Shown here: positions 6,995-14,090 of the stretch, piece after piece
How the letters are laid out: each line of letters opens with the position of its first letter
Position numbering within the stretch: position 1 is the first letter of the stretch
Source: an uncultured Helicobacteraceae bacterium
GTDB lineage: Bacteria > Campylobacterota > Campylobacteria > Campylobacterales > UBA6016
DNA length: 16,345 nt
Direction of reading: 5' to 3'
Assembly: GCA_937973585.1 (NCBI GenBank)
Contig: CALJKN010000037.1
Span: forward strand, 1 to 16,345
Program-made: the position numbers and the translations under genes
Notes under the pieces: model-generated
What the model saw: the letters and a program-made list of their open reading frames with translations, nothing else
Database searches by the model: none
Told to the model about the DNA's origin: nothing

Positions 6995-7668
6995 ATCTTT
7001 CCGAACCTCCGCTCCCTATTTTTGAACTCCTCAATCATACCGAAAAACTCTTCCTCTCCGAAGTCCGGCCAAAGTGTTTTGGTAAAAAATAGTTCCGCAT
7101 ATGCAGATTGCCATAGTAGAAAGTTTGAGAGCCTTTTTTCGCCGCCTGTTCTGATTAGCATATCGACGCTTGGAACCCCTCCGGTATCGAGGGCAGCCGT
7201 TAGAGTATCCTCCGTTATCTCTTTGTCTTGCGAGACTAGAGTATTTGCCGCTCTGATTATTTCATCTTTTGAGCCGTAGTTTATTGCTAGTATTTGCGTT
7301 AGTTTTTTATGTTTTTTTGTTGCCTCTTTGACCGACTCTATCCGTTTTATGAGCGCAGGAGAGAATTTTGAGATGTCGCCTACGGTTTTAAATTTAACCT
7401 CGTGCTTAGCATAAAAAGGGGTCTCTTTGTCGAGGTATTTCTCCAAAAGCTTCATCAAAAAATCAACTTCCGATTTCGGCCTAGACCAGTTTTCGGTACT
7501 GAATGCATAAAGCGTAATATATTTTACATCGGCTTTTATGGCGGATTCCGTGATCGCTCTTACGACTTCAGCCCCTTTTTCGTGCCCTTTTGTCCGTATT
7601 TTTCCACGCTCTTTTGCCCACCTGCCGTTTCCGTCCATGATGATTGCTACATGTTTTGGCGCTTTCAA
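6991..7668 (-). CDS. uppS: Undecaprenyl diphosphate synthase (cis-prenyltransferase)
   Basis: UppS condenses isopentenyl units onto farnesyl diphosphate to make the C55 lipid carrier for cell-wall and surface glycans. The family start HVAIIMDGNGRWA (6-18) holds the catalytic Asp12; FSTENWSRP (56-64) and RTGGEKRLSNFLLWQ (173-187) are the other signatures, and AELFFTKTLWPDF follows. At 225 residues it is short but close to Helicobacter/Campylobacter relatives. The start is TTG at 7668: it overlaps the PAP2 stop as TTGA and has AGAGGG 7 bases upstream, which is convincing. The next gene pilD begins in an ATGA overlap. Together with the PAP2 gene and GT39 gene this is a tightly coupled block. Confidence 0.95.
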   Translation of the reverse strand: MKAPKHVAIIMDGNGRWAKERGKIRTKGHEKGAEVVRAITESAIKADVKYITLYAFSTENWSRPKSEVDFLMKLLEKYLDKETPFYAKHEVKFKTVGDISKFSPALIKRIESVKEATKKHKKLTQILAINYGSKDEIIRAANTLVSQDKEITEDTLTAALDTGGVPSVDMLIRTGGEKRLSNFLLWQSAYAELFFTKTLWPDFGEEEFFGMIEEFKNRERRFGKI

Positions 7669-8267
7669 ATACTAATCCCTCTAAAAATCATTTTCTCTTT
7701 GACCCATATAGCAAAAACCGCCCCTATATAGCTTCCGGCTACTATATCGGAGAGGTAGTGTGCATCTACCGCCATCCTACTAAATGCTACAAGTGCGGCA
7801 ATAGATAAGGCGATGTATGCGTATCTGGGGAATAGTGTCGTAATCCCGACGGCCAAAGAAAAAGCGGTCGCTGAATGGCCTGACGGAAACGAAAAATATA
7901 AATGTTCGGTTCCGAAAAAGTGAAATCCGTAGATCCCCTGCTCCAGATAGAGCTTTGGCCTCGACCTTCCAAAAATAAATTTTAGTATATCTACGATTAG
8001 ACCGCTCCCCGCTATCGCAAAAAACAGATACAAAAACCTGTTCCCGACCGTCTTTAGCCTAAATAAAAACCTAAAGATTAAAAACATAGCAGCAAAGCCG
8101 AAAAGATACCATTTTGATACGCCGAGTTTTGTGATAAACTCAAAAAAAGGCGAAAGCGTATCGTTGGCGGCAAAAAAATCGGCTACGCCTCTATCCAGAT
8201 ACAGATACGATAAAATCAAAAAAAACGCTACTATGACGGCGGAGCCGATTAGCTTTTTACCTATCAT
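7665..8267 (-). CDS. PAP2-family membrane phosphatase
   Basis: PAP2 (lipid phosphatase-like) enzymes remove phosphate from lipid phosphates at the periplasmic face; bacterial members act on undecaprenyl diphosphate, phosphatidylglycerol phosphate or lipid A phosphates. All three parts of the phosphatase signature are present: KFIFGRSRP (Lys96, Arg103, Pro104), PSGH (128-131) and SRMAVDAHYLSD (Arg164, His170, Asp174). About six membrane helices fit a 200-residue protein. I chose ATG at 8267, not the in-frame ATG at 8291, because AAGGGA lies 4 bases before it and it forms an ATGA overlap with the preceding GT39 gene. Sitting between a GT39 transferase, which would release polyprenyl phosphate or diphosphate, and uppS suggests lipid-carrier recycling, but lipid A dephosphorylation is equally possible. 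Confidence 0.9.
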   Translation of the reverse strand: MIGKKLIGSAVIVAFFLILSYLYLDRGVADFFAANDTLSPFFEFITKLGVSKWYLFGFAAMFLIFRFLFRLKTVGNRFLYLFFAIAGSGLIVDILKFIFGRSRPKLYLEQGIYGFHFFGTEHLYFSFPSGHSATAFSLAVGITTLFPRYAYIALSIAALVAFSRMAVDAHYLSDIVAGSYIGAVFAIWVKEKMIFRGISI

Positions 8268-9664
8268 CTGATCCCTTGATAATTTATGCATAGCTCATAC
8301 GAAAAGGAGTCTACTATCCCGCCGTTTATCGTCTCATCGTAGCGTCCGGCCGGAATTATCTCGTCACATCTGTATGAGCCGTTTATATCCCTGTAAAAAG
8401 TTTTAGGGTTTATAAATAGTAGATTTTTACCCTCCGGGGACTCTTTTTGCCACATATCAAACTGATCTACCCTGCTATCAAGCAAAAATACCGGAAATTC
8501 GGAATAGAGGATAACCCTGCTGGCTTCGCTCCAGTTTGTTACGGCTAGCCCGTCTGCACATCTTTGTTTTGCTATGTTGGCTCCAATTTTTGATCCGTTA
8601 TCCCACCCCGCTATATCCCTAAAAGGTGATTTGTAGTCAGGAAATTTTCCGATCTTAAAGATTAGTTCCAGATGTATCAAAACGGCAATAGCTAGTGAGA
8701 TGTATACGATATATTTGGTAGTTTTTGGTGCTGTTTTGTATAGATAAAGCGTTCCGATTGGGATAAATAATACAAAAAACGGGCTTATCCAGTGAGGCAG
8801 TGCAACCTGCTTTGATTGTGAGTAAAACATAAACAAAACAACGGCAACCCCTATGCAAAGAGGAAGTAAAAACTCCCGATTTTTAGCCGCTTTGTATAGG
8901 CCGAAAAAAGCTATCAAAAAAAGAGCCGGATTATATGTTGCGGCCTGTCTTCCGAGTGAGGTAAAAAACGTTTTTATATCAATCTTATCGCCGCCGGATA
9001 CGTGCGAGGCCTGAAATGCGAAAGAGGCAAAATCGTTTTGTATATTCCAGATCAAAACAGGCGAGACGACTATGCACGACACCAAAATACTAACGAGTGT
9101 TTTGGAATTAAAGATGATATCGTACCTTTTTTTGTAGGCGATATATGCAAACAAAGCCGGTACGAGTAAGACGGCGGTATATTTGGAGAGTCCGGCAACT
9201 CCAAGTATGAGACCGATATAAAGATAGTTTAAAAATGTTTTTTCACCCTCTAGCCGCTTAACGGCATAAAGGAGTAAAAGCATCATGGTGATAAGCAGGG
9301 AATCCGGCATTAGGGTTAAAAATAGCACCCCTATAGTAAGTGAGCCGTTTAAAGCGATTACAGCCAAAAAAGCGCCGTTTTTGTCTTTTTCTTTGAGAAG
9401 GTCATATATCAAAAATGAGTTGAGAGCGCCAAGCAAAATAGCGGGAACTCTGGCCGCAAATTCGTTTTGGATAAAAGCCGAAAAGACGGAGTGTGTCCAA
9501 CCTACTAGCGGAGGATGGTCAAAATAGCTAAGCGCTAGATTTTTCGCATATAAGACATAGTGAGCCTCATCGACCCCATAGCCGAAAAAAGGGGAGGCAA
9601 TTAGTCTAAGGATCGATAGCGACAAAACCAATACGGTTATTCTGGAGGTTAGGAGTTGTCGCAT
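8264..9664 (-). CDS. GT39 (ArnT/PMT-like) polyprenyl-phosphate-sugar glycosyltransferase
   Basis: Members transfer a sugar from a polyprenyl-phosphate donor to lipid A (ArnT), protein (PMT) or other periplasmic acceptors. The family hallmark is Asp32-Glu33 in GYGVDEAHY in the first periplasmic loop, followed by YFDHPPLVGW (47-56), which is strongly conserved in ArnT-like proteins. About eleven membrane segments follow up to about residue 335. The C-terminal 130 residues form a soluble, presumably periplasmic domain with paired Cys (about 365, 438 and 460) and ends SYELCINYQGIR. 466 residues is shorter than ArnT (about 550). Acceptor and sugar are unknown. It starts 14 bases after the lysine-rich protein with no clear ribosome-binding site, and is translationally coupled to the PAP2 gene. 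Confidence 0.85.
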   Translation of the reverse strand: MRQLLTSRITVLVLSLSILRLIASPFFGYGVDEAHYVLYAKNLALSYFDHPPLVGWTHSVFSAFIQNEFAARVPAILLGALNSFLIYDLLKEKDKNGAFLAVIALNGSLTIGVLFLTLMPDSLLITMMLLLLYAVKRLEGEKTFLNYLYIGLILGVAGLSKYTAVLLVPALFAYIAYKKRYDIIFNSKTLVSILVSCIVVSPVLIWNIQNDFASFAFQASHVSGGDKIDIKTFFTSLGRQAATYNPALFLIAFFGLYKAAKNREFLLPLCIGVAVVLFMFYSQSKQVALPHWISPFFVLFIPIGTLYLYKTAPKTTKYIVYISLAIAVLIHLELIFKIGKFPDYKSPFRDIAGWDNGSKIGANIAKQRCADGLAVTNWSEASRVILYSEFPVFLLDSRVDQFDMWQKESPEGKNLLFINPKTFYRDINGSYRCDEIIPAGRYDETINGGIVDSFSYELCINYQGIR

Positions 9665-9678
9665 GATCTAGGCAGCTT

Positions 9679-10017
9679 TTATTGTTGTTTTTTTGCTTTT
9701 TTAGTAGCTTTTTTTGGGTATTTTTTTGCTTTTTTACTTTTGTGCATCTTTGCGGGTTTTTTTGTCTTTTTGGCCTGGGCATGAGTCATTTTAACCATTT
9801 TTGGAGCCGGAGATGCGGATTGATGTATCTCTACGGGAGAGGATGATGCCATAGGCGGCATCGGAGGGAGTGACTCTGCCTCATATTTTTTTTGCTTTGG
9901 AGCCGCCGTATCGGCATTGATGGATAGGGTGCCCCCTTTTTGTACCGCTTCACTCATATAGTTATCGGCAAATGCGAATGTTGCAAGAGCCGTTAACGCT
10001 AACGTATATCTCTTCAT
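9679..10017 (-). CDS. Secreted lysine-rich small protein, function unknown
   Basis: I do not recognise a family. The 112 residues begin with a Sec signal peptide, MKRYTLALTALATFAFA, with likely cleavage before DNYM. The mature N-terminal part is unremarkable, then comes a Pro/Ser-rich stretch (LPPMPPMASSSP) and a tail extremely rich in lysine: 16 of the last 36 residues, in KK pairs separated by Ala/Pro, as in histone H1-like tails. No Cys, no lipobox. The start is ATG at 10017 with AAGGA 9 bases upstream; the TTG at 10026 would touch that site. A TATAAT lies upstream, so it may have its own promoter, and it lies between the pilin and GT39 genes. A periplasmic or surface protein binding an anionic polymer is inference only. 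Confidence 0.75.
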   Translation of the reverse strand: MKRYTLALTALATFAFADNYMSEAVQKGGTLSINADTAAPKQKKYEAESLPPMPPMASSSPVEIHQSASPAPKMVKMTHAQAKKTKKPAKMHKSKKAKKYPKKATKKAKKQQ

Positions 10018-10054
10018 GGCTAACAATCCTTAGGTTTTTTATTAAATTACCCGA

Positions 10055-10060
10055 ATTATA
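10055..10060 (-). promoter_or_regulatory. -10 box for the lysine-rich protein gene
   Basis: A perfect TATAAT on the minus strand (complement of ATTATA) lies 38 bases before the ATG at 10017, giving a leader of about 30 bases that contains the AAGGA site. No -35 consensus is visible; the upstream stretch is A/T-rich. It is in the 65-bp gap after the pilin stop codon. TTAGGTT/AACCTAA (10030-10036 and 10060-10066) form a 7-bp inverted repeat around this leader. Confidence 0.45.
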
Positions 10061-10082
10061 ACCTAAAAATACTCTTTTATCC

Positions 10083-10589
10083 CTATTTTGAGGGGCATTG
10101 AAGCTCTGAGATAACCCCTGTAGCCGGATAATACGTTGCAAAACATCCGGTTGATTTCGATGTTATTTTTGTGTTTGTTCCGCTTGCTTCGGTCTTCCAG
10201 CTTGTTCTGCCGGACGGGTCTATCACCAAAGCCAATGTCCCGTCTGTTCCGTCTGCCCCGTAAGAAGGCGACGAGCCGTCTGTGCTGAGGGCATTTGGAT
10301 TGCCGTTCGTTGTTCCGGCGGCATTGCCACCGTTTTTAGTCAGGGTAACATTATAGTCTCCGCCGTCTGCTTTCACAACATTTATACTTATGGATGTCGA
10401 TGGAGAGAGTATGATTTTTGATTTTATCCCTTGTATACCCGTTCTAATAGCGGATATTCCGGCTTTGTCGGCAGCCATTTTTGCATCATCGTCTATCCCC
10501 GCAAGCTTCGGTACTGCTACGGCAGCCAAAATACCCAAAATGACTATTACGAACACAAGCTCTATTAGGGTAAAACCTTTTTTACTCAT
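10083..10589 (-). CDS. Type IV pilin / type II pseudopilin-like protein
   Basis: The N-terminus is a textbook class III signal: a short basic leader MSKKG, cleavage before FTLIEL, the conserved Glu at mature position 5, and a hydrophobic helix (VFVIVILGILAAVAVPKL) that both spans the membrane and packs the pilus core. After an amphipathic helix to about residue 60 comes a Gly/Ser/Thr/Asn-rich globular part (about 75-145). Cys149 and Cys165 frame a short C-terminal loop, as in the disulfide-bonded D-region of pilins. The ATG at 10589 has AAGGA 10 bases upstream. Without assembly genes nearby I cannot say whether it is a pilus subunit, a minor pilin or a pseudopilin. It should be processed by the prepilin peptidase PilD encoded downstream. 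Confidence 0.88.
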   Translation of the reverse strand: MSKKGFTLIELVFVIVILGILAAVAVPKLAGIDDDAKMAADKAGISAIRTGIQGIKSKIILSPSTSISINVVKADGGDYNVTLTKNGGNAAGTTNGNPNALSTDGSSPSYGADGTDGTLALVIDPSGRTSWKTEASGTNTKITSKSTGCFATYYPATGVISELQCPSK

Positions 10590-10718
10590 TTTTGTAACAT
10601 CCTTATTTATATTTGTTTAAAGTTGCAATGGTAACCAATTATGCGTCATAAAAGCTTAATAAACACTTATAAGATATTTGAAACTTTTATATTCTAAATA
10701 AATTATATTGTTAAAAAA
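10590..10718 (-). promoter_or_regulatory. Intergenic promoter region of the pilin gene
   Basis: This 129-bp gap after waaF is very AT-rich. The best -10 for the pilin is CATAAT (complement of 10638-10643), giving a leader of about 40 bases; TATAAT-like hexamers nearer waaF are alternatives. No -35 consensus, no GC-rich hairpin terminator for waaF and no small ORF are seen. The pilin ribosome-binding site lies at 10600-10604. Confidence 0.4.
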
Positions 10719-11681
10719 TTATTTACTTTTTATCGCTTCCGACGCTTTTAAAACATCGGTTACCGTAATAAGTTTCATACAATTATGGTGCTTTAGTGGG
10801 CAAACTCTTTTTTTACAAGGCCTACAATCCAATTCTGTTTTTACGACGTAATAATTTGGATTCCCCCATGCCGATGTTTCATTTTCGTCGGTTGAACCAA
10901 AAATCGCAACCGTAGGAATAGCAAATGCGGCGGCAATATGCATGGGGCCGCTGTCATTTGTTATAAATAGCTTTGCCGATGCTATCAGGTCTATTAGTTC
11001 CCTCATCGAGGTTTTGCCGACGCTGTTTTGGTAGTTTGTTATGCCGTGTTGCTTTATGATATCTTCTACCTCGGTGCCTATATCTGTTTCGTTTGGCGCT
11101 CCGACTATTGCTATATCGTACTCTGTTGAGAGTTTTACCGCTACCTCGCCAAACCCCTTTGCGCTCCACCTCTTTGCCTCACCGTATGCGGCTCCGGGAT
11201 TTATGACGCATAGGTTTTTTTTTGCTACATTTGAGGTGATATGGAGCCGCTCTGTTAATACGGCACAAAAAGGTTTTATGAGTTCCAAATACCGCAAAAC
11301 CTGATGCTTTTTTTTGTTTTCTTTTGGACTATGGGTGAGAAATAGGGATCGAAACTCTCTAGCGTAGCCGATACGCACCTTTGAGCCGGTAAAATATAAG
11401 AGCAGAGCCGATAAAAGCGAGTTTTGGAGCGTAATCGCCATATCAAAGACACCAAGGCTTTTTGCGGTTTTATAGATCCAAAGTATTCGACTTTTTGACT
11501 TTTTACTCTCGTCCGTAACAAGCCGTTCTATTCTGCCGTCATTCTCAAAAAGAGATAGAGCGGCAGGTGTTCCGACAAGGGTAAAAACAGCTTCCGGATA
11601 CGAAGTTTTTAGGCTCTCTATAGCCGGAGTAGCCATTACGCCGTCGCCCAACCAGTTCGGAAGTCTTATGAGTATCCTCAT
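10719..11681 (-). CDS. waaF: ADP-heptose:LPS heptosyltransferase II
   Basis: WaaF adds the second heptose to the LPS inner core in the cytoplasm, using ADP-L-glycero-D-manno-heptose. GT9-family features in order: RLPNWLGDGVMATPA (6-20) with Asp13 near the acceptor site, NPGAAYGEAKRW (161-172), NDSGPMHIAAA (242-252) which contacts the donor, and FGSTD (261-265). The cysteine cluster Cys286, Cys289, Cys294 and Cys301 with CRPC and CPL is characteristic of WaaF rather than WaaC. The 320 residues are slightly shorter than the usual 340-350. It starts in an ATGA overlap with the WaaG-like gene, so core assembly enzymes are translated together. It is the last gene of the LPS unit before the pilin promoter region. 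Confidence 0.92.
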   Translation of the reverse strand: MRILIRLPNWLGDGVMATPAIESLKTSYPEAVFTLVGTPAALSLFENDGRIERLVTDESKKSKSRILWIYKTAKSLGVFDMAITLQNSLLSALLLYFTGSKVRIGYAREFRSLFLTHSPKENKKKHQVLRYLELIKPFCAVLTERLHITSNVAKKNLCVINPGAAYGEAKRWSAKGFGEVAVKLSTEYDIAIVGAPNETDIGTEVEDIIKQHGITNYQNSVGKTSMRELIDLIASAKLFITNDSGPMHIAAAFAIPTVAIFGSTDENETSAWGNPNYYVVKTELDCRPCKKRVCPLKHHNCMKLITVTDVLKASEAIKSK

Positions 11682-12754
11682 AACCCATCCAAAACAGTCA
11701 ATGTCTGTACCAGATTACGCTCTACGCTAAATTCAACCGATTTTGCCTTGTTCCACTCTTTGGTAGCCGATAAAAAATCATTATCATCTAGTAGTTTATG
11801 AATTGTCGGCAGTATGTTTATATCTTTTGGGGTCTTCATCACAAACCTATCTTCCAAAATCTCGGATGCACCGTTTTGTGCCGTTGTGATAACTGCACAA
11901 CCTCCAGACATTGCCTCTAAACATACATTTGAGAACGGTTCGTATCTGGTCGGAAACAAAAATATATCTGCTGCTGCATAGAATCTGTCTATATCTTTTC
12001 TGGCACCCGCAAAGATAACGTTTAAGCCGTGCTTTTGGGTAAAATTACGGTAAAAGCCGATTTTTTTCTCTTTTCCAACCATGACGGCAGTGTAGTCGTC
12101 TCTTTTTAATGAGGACAAAATCTCTAAAAATTCAAGCCCCCCTTTTCTGGCAAAGCCGCTACCTGCAAACAAAATCATTTTTTTATCCGGATTTAACCCA
12201 AATTCGGCGCAGATACTCTCTTTGGAGGCTTTTTTGTTTTGTCTGTTTTGTGGCACGCCATTGTAGACTACCTCTATTTTATTTGGATTTATCCCGTAGT
12301 ATCCGGTTATGTCGTTTTTTACAAAACGGGAGTTTGCGATTATTTTTTTTGCATTTTTAAATGTAAGCCGCTCAAGCCATAGATATGTCAGTTGTAGCGG
12401 ATTTAGAAATATTTTTAGTTTGCTCTCGCCGTTTTGAATCCTCACGTCAAGCCACGCCCTATGAACGCCGTCGCCGGCACGGTATATGTCGGCACACGGC
12501 AATCTCTCCAATGAAAACAATAGCTCGTCGCTTTTTTTTTGTTTGCATGCAAAATAGGCAAAGCTGAGTATCCTAATAAACGATGGCATGAATTTAGGAG
12601 AGGTTATCCTCGGCGCATCGCTATCGGCCCAGTTGGTGGAAAATACACGAAGCGGTATCCCCTGATCTTTCATGGCCGATATTAGCCTCGCTAGGTAGTT
12701 TTCCGCTCCGCCGTACGGGGTGTATTTAAACCGTGCTAGTGCTATTTTTTTCAT
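11678..12754 (-). CDS. GT4 glycosyltransferase, WaaG-like LPS core hexosyltransferase
   Basis: A GT-B retaining glycosyltransferase. The N-terminal half has the acceptor-domain start ALARFKYTPYGGAE (5-18), with a Gly-Gly loop, and the WaaG-like stretch LPCADIYRAGDGVHRAW (85-101). The C-terminal half has GSGFARKGG (198-206), with Arg203 and Lys204 for the donor diphosphate, and the nucleotide-sugar motif E272-PFSNVCL-E280 (EX7E). 358 residues fits. In E. coli WaaG adds the first outer-core glucose to heptose II, consistent with a place next to waaF and waaL, but the sugar added here is unknown. The ATG at 12754 lies 29 bases inside the end of waaL, and the gene ends in an ATGA overlap with waaF. 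Confidence 0.88.
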   Translation of the reverse strand: MKKIALARFKYTPYGGAENYLARLISAMKDQGIPLRVFSTNWADSDAPRITSPKFMPSFIRILSFAYFACKQKKSDELLFSLERLPCADIYRAGDGVHRAWLDVRIQNGESKLKIFLNPLQLTYLWLERLTFKNAKKIIANSRFVKNDITGYYGINPNKIEVVYNGVPQNRQNKKASKESICAEFGLNPDKKMILFAGSGFARKGGLEFLEILSSLKRDDYTAVMVGKEKKIGFYRNFTQKHGLNVIFAGARKDIDRFYAAADIFLFPTRYEPFSNVCLEAMSGGCAVITTAQNGASEILEDRFVMKTPKDINILPTIHKLLDDNDFLSATKEWNKAKSVEFSVERNLVQTLTVLDGL

Positions 12755-14090
12755 TAATCTCTTTTATTGAGAGGGCAAGGAGCAGGCCGACCAAAAACAT
12801 AAACTGCTCTAACATATGATCCCTGATTACGCTATCGACTATCATCCGGAAAAAAAAGCCGGAGACGATAAAAAGTAGAATCATCCCAAAATAGCTCTCG
12901 TCTTTTTTGAAGCTTCTAAAACCGTAATACATCAACGAGGCTAAAAACACCACCCATAGACCCATCCCAATAAATCCGGTTCCGATCCCCAAATCGATAA
13001 TTCCGCTGTGAGAGTGTCCGCCGCCTTCACCGTATTTGGCTTTTAATCCGTGCCCGAAAGCATTTCTCCCGTACCCTATCCCGAACGGATTTTCGGTTAT
13101 CAGGATGAATCCCTCTTTGGCCCATGCAATTCTGTCGTAGTTTGATTCATTGACAAACTCACCATTTGGTAGCTTTGGAATTTCGTATTTACCGGTATTG
13201 AAACCTTTCCAAGCTTGATTTGTATTAGTATCAAGTGCAATTGGAATCGTGTCAATAAGGCTATCCCATCTTTCGTCTGCTTTAATTGCGTTATAACCAA
13301 ATATCGAGAGAATAAGTAAAATTACGGGTGCAATTAGTAGTAATTTTTTTATACCTAAATTGTTTTGTCCTAAAAACAAATATAAAACCAAGAAACCAAA
13401 AAGTGTGACAAATAGACCCAAAAAGCCAAAGCGCATTGTTTCAAAATATGAAGAAAGTAAAATTAGTAAAAAGCAACAAAATATAATAAAATTGTCTACG
13501 GGTATTATTTTGGTTTTTTTTGTAGCCCTGAAATACATATCGACACAGGCAAATGCTAATGCCCAATTTGTTATGTAATTAGCCTTGTCGCAGCCCTCCG
13601 TTAATCCATTTAGGCGTAAGGGTAGCTGCCCATTGTTGTCTACAAATAATTTTAAAGCACTCAAGTCTAGGTATATAATGTGCACCATAAGAGCTATAAA
13701 AAAAATTATAAATACTCTTTTTGCAGTAGTTGCTTCAAAAAATAAGAAAGAGAACCCAAGTAAAAAGCAGGTTGTAGAAATGAGCCACTGCCCGTTTAGC
13801 TCTTTTAACGACCATTCGGTTTCAGGGCTTACAAAAATTGCCACAAAATAAAACCAAAAAGTAGTCAGAGCGAGTGATATGAGTATCGGTTTTGTTTTTG
13901 AATAGCTATCCAATACTATTTGTCTGAATATATTTTTTGAGTTGTAAACTATTATCCATAGCGTTATAACCGAAAGTGCTAGCGAGATATGTCTAACCGC
14001 TATTGTTCTAGGAACTGGCCAAAAAAAAGTTAGTACGGCTACAAAAAACAATAAGGCGTAAAATATCCGCCCTTTTGCGGCCATATTCAA
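12726..14090 (-). CDS. waaL: O-antigen ligase (WaaL/Wzy_C family)
   Basis: WaaL moves the polyprenyl-diphosphate-linked O-chain onto lipid A-core at the periplasmic face. The 454 residues carry about 12 membrane segments. ETMRFGFLGL (217-226) gives the conserved Arg220 in an RxxxL-like setting, and the large periplasmic loop (about 265-365) ends in GGGHSHSGIIDL, with His359 and His361 in the place of the essential ligase His. Ligase is preferred to polymerase because it sits directly before core glycosyltransferases, but these two activities cannot be told apart by motif alone. The TTG at 14090 overlaps the ugd stop as TTGA and has AGGGG 7 bases upstream; the ATG at 14084 is spaced worse. Roughly 13,150-13,950 looks more AT-rich than its neighbours, which is common for such genes. 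Confidence 0.82.
   Translation of the reverse strand: MNMAAKGRIFYALLFFVAVLTFFWPVPRTIAVRHISLALSVITLWIIVYNSKNIFRQIVLDSYSKTKPILISLALTTFWFYFVAIFVSPETEWSLKELNGQWLISTTCFLLGFSFLFFEATTAKRVFIIFFIALMVHIIYLDLSALKLFVDNNGQLPLRLNGLTEGCDKANYITNWALAFACVDMYFRATKKTKIIPVDNFIIFCCFLLILLSSYFETMRFGFLGLFVTLFGFLVLYLFLGQNNLGIKKLLLIAPVILLILSIFGYNAIKADERWDSLIDTIPIALDTNTNQAWKGFNTGKYEIPKLPNGEFVNESNYDRIAWAKEGFILITENPFGIGYGRNAFGHGLKAKYGEGGGHSHSGIIDLGIGTGFIGMGLWVVFLASLMYYGFRSFKKDESYFGMILLFIVSGFFFRMIVDSVIRDHMLEQFMFLVGLLLALSIKEINEKNSTSTV

Noticed and set aside
8268..8291. Upstream start of the PAP2 gene at 8291
   Set aside because: The start at 8267 has AAGGGA at good spacing and forms an ATGA overlap; the upstream ATG has neither.
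10030..10066. Terminator between pilin and lysine-rich gene
   Set aside because: TTAGGTT/AACCTAA gives only a 7-bp AT-rich stem with a 23-base loop around a TATAAT box; it does not look like a terminator.
10608..10640. Sigma54 promoter for the pilin (TTGG...TTGCA)
   Set aside because: The GG and GC elements on the minus strand are 8 bases apart instead of the required 10.
13585..13851. Plus-strand 88-residue frame inside waaL
   Set aside because: Antisense shadow of a well-supported membrane protein gene; no ribosome-binding site or motif.
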